A stretch of 12,290 nt of DNA. Source: JBLHGU01 sp047615875 (GTDB taxonomy: Bacteria > Pseudomonadota > Gammaproteobacteria > Arenicellales > CAJQKF01). The notes under the pieces are model-generated. The model saw nothing but the letters and a program-made list of their open reading frames with translations, ran no database searches and was not told the DNA's origin. Position 1 is the stretch's first letter. Every line of letters starts with the position of its first letter. Location: positions 1 to 12,290 of the forward strand of contig JBLHGU010000144.1 of the NCBI GenBank assembly GCA_047615875.1. The letters are read 5' to 3'. The position numbers were made by a program, and so were the translations under genes. This document shows, piece after piece, positions 7,105 to 12,290 of this stretch.

Positions 7105-7731
7105 TTAGCAGTCATCAACTAAACCCCAAGCCTTTGCAAACGGGTCTCTGCCTGGGTCAGTATGCCAACTATACTCAGCCCAAAGGGCTGCATCGTCAGA
7201 GGATTTTCTATCAAGTATTCTATTGATCAGCGCTAGAGTCATATCCATTCCTGCTGACACCCCCGAAGAAGTAAATATGTTTCCATCTTCAACCCATCTA
7301 GCCTGGCTAATCCACTCTACATTAGGACCTTGAGTAGTAACCCATTCAAAGCTCATTTTATTACTTGTGGCACGAACCCCATCTAATATTCCGGCCTTGG
7401 CAAGTACAGCACTTCCGGTACAAACAGATGTGATAAAGCTAGCACTTTTTGACTGACTTTCTAGCCACTTTAAAATGACATGATTATCGACTTCGCGCCT
7501 TGTACCCCTGCCACCCGGAACAAGTAGAATGTCGTATTGGAATGGATCACTAAATTCTGCATCGACTACAGACCGAGGGCCTTGAGCGCTGCTTATTTCT
7601 CCAGCTTGTTGTGCCACTAGATGTAAGTCAAACATTTCAGGATACATTCCCAACATTTCTATTGGTCCGAAGACGTCCAGAACTTCAAATTCCTCAAATA
7701 ATACAATTGCTACAGAATATTTTTTTGGCAC
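7105..7731 (-). CDS. DJ-1/PfpI-family protein (isonitrile hydratase-like branch)
   Basis: A 208-residue single-domain protein starting at GTG, with AGGA (complement of 7739-7742) 7 bases upstream. The chain begins VAIVLFEEFEVLDVFGPIEML and then has ILLVPGGRGTRRE. The nucleophile elbow is SVCTGSAVL, with Cys104 and Thr105, followed by ATSNKMSFEWV, SSGVSAGMDMTLAL and AEYSWHTDP. Asp19 in VLDVFGP, Cys104 and Thr105 correspond to the residues needed in isonitrile hydratase-type members. The family's frequent ATTHW is ATSNK here, a variant seen in other DJ-1/PfpI proteins. The same fold forms the N-terminal half of some AraC regulators, but there is no DNA-binding domain here. Likely roles are small-molecule hydratase or stress-linked glyoxalase/amidase activity; the substrate is unknown. 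It stands alone, convergent with the flavin oxidase. Confidence 0.9.
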   Translation of the reverse strand: MPKKYSVAIVLFEEFEVLDVFGPIEMLGMYPEMFDLHLVAQQAGEISSAQGPRSVVDAEFSDPFQYDILLVPGGRGTRREVDNHVILKWLESQSKSASFITSVCTGSAVLAKAGILDGVRATSNKMSFEWVTTQGPNVEWISQARWVEDGNIFTSSGVSAGMDMTLALINRILDRKSSDDAALWAEYSWHTDPGRDPFAKAWGLVDDC

Positions 7732-8111
7732 GATTATTTCCTAAATATTTGTGTCAAACTAATATTTCGACTAAGCGCCTAATTTTGTTTTGAGTATACA
7801 CAGACCACCTAATAAATTTGGATGATAGGCATCTTACAAATACGTACGCGGCATCCATGATCAACACCCTGCGTAAAACCGGCCGCGCCTGAAGAGATAA
7901 TTCCCTTAGTTATGGTGACACATAACATGTGCATGTAGCCAGATCACCAAAACGCTACACCTTTTGTCGAACGTAGATGCGAGGTGGTATTGATATCCAC
8001 ATTACACAAACAATACTTACTCAGCGTACCTATAGAGCTTTGCCCAATATACTCACAACGATCATAAGTGTGGATTGTTAAATGATATGTATATTGAATT
8101 TCTTGTCGTTA
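7732..8111. other. Intergenic stretch with dyads and a coding-like scrap
   Basis: A 380-base gap between the DJ-1-family gene and the unrecognised 152-residue gene. A frame at 7793-7891 ends in YAASMINTLRKTGRA and then TGA; this GC-richer, protein-like scrap has no start and may be the tail of a lost gene such as a transposase (not identified). Dyads: TGGTGA (7913-7918) with TCACCA (7944-7949), enclosing CACAT-AAC-ATGTG (7919-7931); and ATCCACA (7995-8001) with TGTGGAT (8069-8075). No promoter or RNA gene is recognised. Confidence 0.4.
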
Positions 8112-8570
8112 TTAGTCGGTTCTTCTTTGCAGTTTACTCATACGAATTCGACGCTGATCAGATATGAGAATTTCCTTTACCTCATTGAGTAATGGTCCGT
8201 CGCTCCGCGAATCGCAGATCTCCTTTTTCATCATCTCTATAATATCAAATAACTTTTGATCCGACCGGTCTGACTGTCCTTGTGAAATCGTGTTGATTAC
8301 ATCGGAAAACAGTCTACAGATAGCAATATTATCTTCTGAATACGTGATGCCACCATCTTTGAGACACTCGACAAATGCAGCTGCAAACCACCATAGAAGT
8401 CGCAAGTTTTCACGTCTTTCTCTGAGTGTCAGTTCATTCAAAGTGTTGCACATCTCAGATAGGAACTGTTCATCCTTTTGCCTGACACTCAACCCGTTCA
8501 TATCTTTACCTACAATCCTGCTCCAATCGGATACGACTGCATAAAAATATTCAGAATACGTTTGCATCAT
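8112..8570 (-). CDS. Hypothetical protein, 152 residues, no recognised family
   Basis: A probably real gene with a strong ribosome binding site: AGGAG (complement of 8573-8577) lies 2 bases before the first of two adjacent ATGs and 5 before the second, so translation probably begins at 8567. The product is soluble and rich in charged and helical segments: SEYFYAVVSDWSRIVGKDM, DEQFLSEMCNTLNELTLRER, LWWFAAAFVECLKD, and KLFDIIEMMKKEICDS. There is no signal peptide, membrane segment, Cys/His cluster or nucleotide-binding motif. The C-terminus is basic (RRIRMSKLQRR). No function is proposed. It is a lone gene between two gene-poor stretches, which suggests an accessory or horizontally acquired gene. 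Confidence 0.7.
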   Translation of the reverse strand: MMQTYSEYFYAVVSDWSRIVGKDMNGLSVRQKDEQFLSEMCNTLNELTLRERRENLRLLWWFAAAFVECLKDGGITYSEDNIAICRLFSDVINTISQGQSDRSDQKLFDIIEMMKKEICDSRSDGPLLNEVKEILISDQRRIRMSKLQRRTD

Positions 8571-8738
8571 TACTCCTGCCAGGTACGATGAGAATTCTTG
8601 CCATACTTACATTTCTGATTCAACAGAATTTGGTCTTTGAATTTCGTATGAATTGACAAAGCCTTCTATCCTAATCATGAACTGACAACCGTTTGAAACG
8701 GCAGCAAATGAGAAACCTAAACTAGGAGGTTTTGAGGG

Positions 8739-8795
8739 ATGATGCTAATGATTTTTATCAATTTGTGCATCTTCTCCATACATTATATATTGTAA
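8739..8795 (+). CDS. Possible 18-residue hydrophobic peptide
   Basis: The frame MMLMIFINLCIFSIHYIL follows a consensus-like AGGAGG (8724-8729) by 9 bases. It is almost wholly hydrophobic, long enough for one membrane pass, and resembles small membrane peptides or type I toxin-like peptides in character only. No promoter or antisense RNA could be identified. It may be chance; the main support is the ribosome binding site. Confidence 0.2.
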   Translation: MMLMIFINLCIFSIHYIL

Positions 8796-8945
8796 GTGGC
8801 GTAATCAAAAAGCGGAAATCCAAATGTCTGTTTTCAGTATGGGCCTACACTTCACTGATGTCGATTAAATATCACTTCCTGTCAGGCTCAGTTAGTTTGC
8901 CTAATCACAGCGAAAGTCTCAGATGGGCAATTAGCCGTCAAAGCG

Positions 8946-8967
8946 ACTAGAGTTGAAATACTCTAGT
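8946..8967. repeat. Hairpin with CTAGAGTTGAAATA core, copy 2
   Basis: ACTAGAGT (8946-8953) and ACTCTAGT (8960-8967) form a perfect 8-bp stem around TGAAAT. The 14 bases at 8947-8960 are identical to 7002-7015, which is also part of an intergenic hairpin. No T run follows, so it is not a standard terminator. Confidence 0.45.
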
Positions 8968-9036
8968 GTGTAAACATCTACTATCACTTTTATCCAGTTT
9001 GGAGTCGACCTTGACCTTTATAAGAAATATCAACAA

Positions 9037-9053
9037 AGTTGCTTAATACAACT
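9037..9053. promoter_or_regulatory. Small dyad upstream of the MarR remnant, possible operator
   Basis: AGTTG (9037-9041) and CAACT (9049-9053) are inverted around 7 bases, about 17 bases before the ATG of the MarR-type remnant. TTG-N7-CAA dyads of this size are common MarR-family sites, so it could be a leftover autoregulatory operator. The short arms make chance quite possible. Confidence 0.25.
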
Positions 9054-9070
9054 ATATTGAGGGTGATCAA

Positions 9071-9271
9071 ATGGAAAAAGTGATGTTGCCATTAGTCACG
9101 GATATTCGGGCAGCTTCTTGCAATCACGTTCGTGAATTCGGACTTATGAGTCGGCCTATTGCCGGTACTGATCTTTCGGTTTCTGCTGTTCACTCAGTCA
9201 TTGAAATCGGCAAAACTAACGGAATGTCGTCATTATTTTTCATATGCATCTCATCGGCATATGTCCTATGA
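9071..9271 (+). pseudogene. MarR-family regulator, N-terminal remnant
   Basis: A 66-codon frame with a plausible ribosome binding site (GAGGGTG, about 9059-9065) before the ATG. Residues 11-52 read DIRAASCNHVREFGLMSRPIAGTDLSVSAVHSVIEIG followed by KTNGMSS. This matches the start of MarR-type regulators, including the MarR-GNAT fusions, up to the residue where the helix-turn-helix should begin (typically (M/L)S-A--L---L---K---SR). After MSS the sequence turns into LFFICISSAYVL and stops, without the DNA-binding helices or wing. No continuation is visible in other frames before the next gene, whose stop codon is 23 bases away. A 3' deletion or rearrangement joining two unrelated ends best explains it. 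A functional short protein is unlikely but not excluded. Confidence 0.6.
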
Positions 9272-9294
9272 GAAATTTTCGCGTTCATAAACTA

Positions 9295-10512
9295 CTAGAC
9301 CCGCAGCATCGTCCGGGTTGCCAATGCTTGTGAGATTTCACTATGCGATGCATACAGGTTGTCCCCGGGTGTGAAGAAAATCAGTTCGTCGCACATGGAT
9401 GCATAACGCTTCTGATTCGAATCCCTCATCTCCTGGTCGGCCGATATGCCGTAAATATACTTGCCTTTGGCGCGCGCATAGCCGCATTCGAAACCTGTCC
9501 AGGCCTCGTTTTCTATGCCATCTAGTATCACAATAACGATATCGGAATTGTCTAGCTCATTCTGATAGCGTTGCTGTATATCCCTGGGTGTCAACTGACC
9601 TTCATCGACTTCCAGATCGTGCTGAGGAATACTGACTTCAATGTAGGCATTGGCATCGGTAATCGCCTCGCGTAACGCCAGGTTCCAGACCCTGGAGGCC
9701 TGTGAAGTATTATAAGCAGCAAGATAAGCCCTGATACCTTTATGAACCCCCATTTTGACGTTCTGCGTAACTGTTTCCGGTTCGGGGTTTGCTCCTTTCT
9801 GCGCGGCTACCCGCAACGCGTCCTCCAGCAAAATTTCGCCAGTCATCAGTGCATGGCTAATTATCGCGCCATTGATATTTGGCAAGTAGCGTAGCCGCGA
9901 TATATCGTCCAGCGTCAGTACTGTGCCACTGGAATAAATCGGAATGGATACATCCTGGCTTAGTTGCTCGGTCAATGCCAGTTCTTCCAAAAAATCACCA
10001 TCCATATCTTCGGTAGCCTTATGGATTACCCCTGCGATCCCTGATACCTGCAGTTCCCTAATAATGTCTTCTGGCTTAAACGTTGTCTGTGTTTTCCAGC
10101 CGTCGATAACAACATGGCCGTTACTACTCGTCATATGCACAATTATGCCGCCGGGAAAGCGATTTGCCGCCTCTATTACCAGAGGCCTATCGGTGATTGC
10201 GACAGTGCCGAGTACCACGTGGGCAGCTCCTGACTCGAACCAGTCATTGATCTGATTAAGAGTCCTGATACCGCCAGATACTTGTATCGGCGTATCAGTT
10301 TCAGCAATCATTTGTTTTATTAGCGCCTCGTTGTTTGCTAGCTTCGAACGAGCAGCGTCGATATCGACTACCTGAATTATTTTAGCCTCGGCATCGACAA
10401 ATTTCATCAACGCCTCCATTGGTAAAATATCGTGAATCACATCATTTCCCTGGCTAGCAGAGCGCGTGATGACTTTGCCGTCTCGAATCTGAATTTCGGG
10501 AATGATTAGCAT
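9295..10512 (-). CDS. HisA-like TIM-barrel fused to nucleoside 2-deoxyribosyltransferase-like domain
   Basis: A 405-residue fusion. The start is placed at the ATG whose product begins MLIIPEIQIRDGK, exactly where HisA proteins begin; an upstream ATG at 10557 would add 15 residues without a ribosome binding site. Residues 1 to about 240 follow HisA (ProFAR isomerase): IQVVDIDAARS, PIQVSGGIRTL (phosphate loop), VVIDGWKTQT, SSGTVLTLDDI and GAIISHALMTGEILLEDAL. The two HisA catalytic aspartates appear replaced, Asp of IPAID by Gln8 and the strand-5 Asp by Thr128. From about residue 260 the chain reads IRAYLAAYNTSQASRVWNLA, then ELDNSDIVIVILDG (324-331 region) and WTGFECGYARAKGKYIYGI. This is the nucleoside 2-deoxyribosyltransferase fold, with the likely nucleophile at Glu342. 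The pairing implies a nucleotide or ribosyl-phosphate substrate. It stands alone with no his genes nearby, so histidine synthesis is unlikely. Confidence 0.85.
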   Translation of the reverse strand: MLIIPEIQIRDGKVITRSASQGNDVIHDILPMEALMKFVDAEAKIIQVVDIDAARSKLANNEALIKQMIAETDTPIQVSGGIRTLNQINDWFESGAAHVVLGTVAITDRPLVIEAANRFPGGIIVHMTSSNGHVVIDGWKTQTTFKPEDIIRELQVSGIAGVIHKATEDMDGDFLEELALTEQLSQDVSIPIYSSGTVLTLDDISRLRYLPNINGAIISHALMTGEILLEDALRVAAQKGANPEPETVTQNVKMGVHKGIRAYLAAYNTSQASRVWNLALREAITDANAYIEVSIPQHDLEVDEGQLTPRDIQQRYQNELDNSDIVIVILDGIENEAWTGFECGYARAKGKYIYGISADQEMRDSNQKRYASMCDELIFFTPGDNLYASHSEISQALATRTMLRV

Positions 10513-10753
10513 GGTTTGTGATCTCTGAGTATAAGAAGAATAATCGATATGTGGCATGTAGCACTTAGGAAATCCGCGTCTATGGCTACTTAAATCGATA
10601 GGTTGTAGTAGGGATTTGGGTTCAGGTAATGGGTTGCCGCTTATTCGGTCCGGCTGACGCAGGAGAGGGGTGCCTTTCTGCCCATAGTATATACGATATT
10701 AGTTAGGACTAGCAGATGTACAGTTCAAATTACAGTCTCTCCAGTTCTCATGC

Positions 10754-11632
10754 TCAATCCAGCACCAACTGCGCAATCGATATACGTATCGAGTTGATCA
10801 ACCGCATGTCTATTGGACTCAAGCTCACTGATTTGCGTTTCAGAATATACAAGGCTCGTTTAACTTCCAGTTTATCTATTTGTAGCGCAGCGTAGCTCTG
10901 CTCATCAGGTCGTGTTAACGCAGGAAGTATAGTGACTCCTAGGCCTTCCTTTACAAACGCCAATATCGATAGTGTGTTGTGTATATACAAATTGGACCTG
11001 TCGACCATCGACTGCATGCCAGGATCGGCTATATGTTCACAAAGGCCGTTAACGATAAATTCGTCAACACTAATGTCGGTCCACTTTATTGGTCCGTTTT
11101 TCCGGGTCAACGGGTGATCGTGGCGGCAAATGAGTCTGTATGAATCTTCCAGTAGAAAATCTGCATCAAGGCGGTTGTTATCAGCAAGGCTGGCTATACC
11201 AAAATCAACCTGCCCCTCATAGACCACATCGTGTATCGTATTTGTGTCGATATCGCGGATATCGACCTGAAGTCGAGGTAGTTGTTTGCGTAGCTGGTGA
11301 ACCACCTGGGGTAGTATGCGAATGGCCACTGAAGGTACCACAGCAATTCGAGATAAACCCTCATCACCATTAGCAAATCGTTGGATATCATCAACCGCAT
11401 GACGATGAGACTCTACTGCCGATTTCGCCTGCTGCAGAGTGAATTTCCCCAACGGGCTTAGCTTTGATTTACGCTCCCCATCGAATAGTTTTCCATTGAG
11501 CTGGTGTTCAATATGGCTCAGAGTCATAGAAACCGCGGATGCAGTACGGCCAAGCCTGTCAGCAGCCTCAATAATGGTGCCAGCCTCGGCAACTGCCACA
11601 AACACGCGAAGTTGTTCAAGTTTTAGATTCAT
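10754..11632 (-). CDS. LysR-family transcriptional regulator, divergent from the aldehyde dehydrogenase gene
   Basis: A 292-residue regulator. The helix-turn-helix domain covers about residues 4-62 (LEQLRVFVAVAEAGTIIEAA, then GRTASAVSMTLSHIEHQLNG and LFDGERKSKLSPLGK). The effector domain follows from about 92 (GLSRIAVVPSVAIRILPQVV), with GQVDFGIASL and the late FVKEGLGVTILPAL segment. It is transcribed away from the aldehyde dehydrogenase with 116 bases between starts, and a classic LysR-type dyad lies 2 bases upstream of its own start codon. Control of the dehydrogenase gene and of itself is the natural inference. The effector is unknown, possibly a sugar acid or semialdehyde precursor given the neighbour. 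Confidence 0.92.
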   Translation of the reverse strand: MNLKLEQLRVFVAVAEAGTIIEAADRLGRTASAVSMTLSHIEHQLNGKLFDGERKSKLSPLGKFTLQQAKSAVESHRHAVDDIQRFANGDEGLSRIAVVPSVAIRILPQVVHQLRKQLPRLQVDIRDIDTNTIHDVVYEGQVDFGIASLADNNRLDADFLLEDSYRLICRHDHPLTRKNGPIKWTDISVDEFIVNGLCEHIADPGMQSMVDRSNLYIHNTLSILAFVKEGLGVTILPALTRPDEQSYAALQIDKLEVKRALYILKRKSVSLSPIDMRLINSIRISIAQLVLD

Positions 11633-11634
11633 AC

Positions 11635-11649
11635 TTCAATTTAATTGAA
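11635..11649. promoter_or_regulatory. LysR-type box beside the regulator start
   Basis: TTCAATT (11635-11641) and AATTGAA (11643-11649) are perfect inverted arms around one base. The whole fits TT-N11-AA, the classical T-N11-A LysR binding pattern. It sits directly upstream of the LysR start codon and about 100 bases from the dehydrogenase start, as expected for the autoregulatory or recognition site of a divergent LysR gene. Confidence 0.55.
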
Positions 11650-11670
11650 ACATAGTTAATTATTATAAGT

Positions 11671-11699
11671 TTGACTGAAATGGTAACACCATTTATCTT
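11671..11699 (+). promoter_or_regulatory. Sigma70-type promoter of the aldehyde dehydrogenase gene with a palindrome in its spacer
   Basis: TTGACT (11671-11676) and TATCTT (11694-11699) are separated by 17 bases, about 50 bases before the ATG at 11749. The spacer is almost exactly filled by the palindrome AAATGGT-AAC-ACCATTT (11678-11694). Its core TGGT-N3-ACCA is like sites bound by FadR-type GntR repressors. A protein bound here would block RNA polymerase, so a second regulator besides LysR is suggested; no GntR gene is in the window. Confidence 0.5.
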
Positions 11700-11748
11700 T
11701 ATGCTTATGAATAAGACTCTTTTAATAGCCCTACAACAGGATTAATCA

Positions 11749-12290
11749 ATGACTGCGGCAAACTATAATTTTATTGCTGGCGAATGGATCGCCGGAGTTA
11801 GTGAAATCGCCAATATCAACCCTTCTGATTTGTCTGATACCGTTGGTATGTTCGCCCAGGCCGATATTGAGCAGCTTAATCGCGCCCTGGATGCCGCGAA
11901 AATAGCTCAGATTGCATGGGCAAAAACTGGCCTCGAAGCCCGTTACACCGCGCTAATGAACATCGGCAATGAGTTAATTGCCAATTGTGAAGAACTGGGT
12001 ACTTTGCTGGCACGGGAAGAAGGTAAGACTCAGCCAGAGGGCAAGGGCGAGGTTTATCGCTCCGGGCAATTCTTTACCTACTATGCGGCAGAGGTTTTAC
12101 GACAGATTGGCGAGAATGCTGAATCAACACGCCCAGGCATTGACGTGGATGTACGCCGTGAGCCCGTTGGTACCATAGCTATCATCTCGCCATGGAATTT
12201 TCCCATGGCAACGGCAGTCTGGAAGATTGCTCCGGCACTTGCCTTCGGCAACGCGGTAGTCTGGAAACCTGCCAATATTGTTCCAGCCTC
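11749..12290 (+). CDS. Aldehyde dehydrogenase, 2-oxoglutarate semialdehyde dehydrogenase-like, 5' part
   Basis: The first 180 codons of an aldehyde dehydrogenase that continues past the right edge. AGGA at 11738-11741 lies 7 bases before the ATG. The chain begins NFIAGEWIAG and INPSDLSD, then AREEGKTQPEGKGEVYRSGQ and DVRREPVGTIAIISPWNFPM. The last contains the oxyanion-hole Asn150 and is followed by WKIAPALAFGNAVVWKPAN, with the cofactor-binding Lys173. The catalytic Cys and Glu lie beyond the window. RREPVG, PWNFP and WKIAPALAFGN resemble 2,5-dioxovalerate (2-oxoglutarate semialdehyde) dehydrogenases of pentose and sugar-acid breakdown, though a succinate-semialdehyde-type substrate cannot be excluded. 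It is divergent from a LysR gene and preceded by a promoter with an operator-like palindrome, so inducible catabolic control is likely. Confidence 0.9.
   Translation, partial: MTAANYNFIAGEWIAGVSEIANINPSDLSDTVGMFAQADIEQLNRALDAAKIAQIAWAKTGLEARYTALMNIGNELIANCEELGTLLAREEGKTQPEGKGEVYRSGQFFTYYAAEVLRQIGENAESTRPGIDVDVRREPVGTIAIISPWNFPMATAVWKIAPALAFGNAVVWKPANIVPA

Larger units (their letters stand above)
8571..9070. other. Intergenic stretch before the MarR remnant
   Basis: A 500-base gap with no ordinary gene. It holds a strong AGGAGG (8724-8729) followed by a tiny hydrophobic reading frame (8739-8795), a hairpin at 8946-8967 that repeats the core seen at 7002, and a small dyad at 9037-9053 just before the MarR-type remnant. 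A TTG-started frame at 8732-8950 reads through the same region but has atypical composition and no domain, so it is not called. Confidence 0.4.

Noticed and set aside
8732..8950. 72-codon TTG-started frame after AGGAGG
   Set aside because: TTG start only 2 bases from the ribosome binding site and no domain. The ATG frame at 8739 has better spacing.
7000..8967. The repeated hairpins as integron attC sites or a CRISPR array
   Set aside because: They lack the GTTRRRY/RYYYAAC core sites, and there are only two copies about 1.9 kb apart with no regular spacing.
9944..10255. 103-codon plus-strand frame
   Set aside because: Antisense shadow inside the well-supported HisA-like fusion gene.
9295..10512. 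Annotating the fusion as hisA of histidine biosynthesis
   Set aside because: Both catalytic aspartates appear replaced, an extra transferase domain is attached, and no other his gene is nearby.

Overview
The window looks like chromosomal DNA from a Gram-negative bacterium, most likely a (marine-type) gammaproteobacterium. The basis is moderate base composition, LysR-regulated catabolic genes divergent from their targets, a Sec signal peptide, and ordinary AGGAG-type ribosome binding sites. Taxonomy is inference only; there is no rRNA or tRNA gene. Most genes stand alone or in divergent or convergent pairs, with several gaps of 350-500 bases holding decayed or unexplained sequence. This is the texture of an accessory, rearranged region rather than a core operon.

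Left part (1-2576), edge of a glycan/surface-sugar cluster: a GDP-fucose O-fucosyltransferase-like gene running off the left edge (minus strand), a divergent small SAM methyltransferase, and a convergent NAD-dependent sugar-nucleotide epimerase related to GDP-mannose 3,5-epimerase. Together they suggest making and decorating a GDP-linked sugar.

Middle (2577-8570): a gene-poor stretch; a small exported protein ending in half an EF-hand; a strong 10-bp inverted repeat; an isopenicillin-N-synthase-type Fe(II)/2OG oxygenase; a LysR regulator; and, divergent from it, a berberine-bridge-type covalent flavin oxidase. A perfect 28-bp palindrome lies over the LysR start codon and is the obvious candidate operator of this pair. 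Then come a DJ-1/PfpI-family protein and an unrecognised 152-residue protein.

Right part (8571-12290): a long gap with a tiny hydrophobic reading frame and a hairpin that shares a 14-base core with another hairpin near 7000; the N-terminal remnant of a MarR-type regulator; a two-domain protein joining a HisA-like TIM barrel to a nucleoside 2-deoxyribosyltransferase domain; and a second LysR gene divergent from the 5' part of a semialdehyde dehydrogenase, with a LysR box and a separate TGGT-N3-ACCA palindrome sitting in the spacer of a good promoter.

The most unusual item is the HisA-like/deoxyribosyltransferase fusion (9295-10512). By eye, both catalytic aspartates of HisA are replaced (Gln8, Thr128) while the phosphate-binding loop and the glutamate of the C-terminal domain remain. 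It is therefore unlikely to be a histidine-pathway enzyme and may carry out an undescribed nucleotide or sugar-phosphate reaction.
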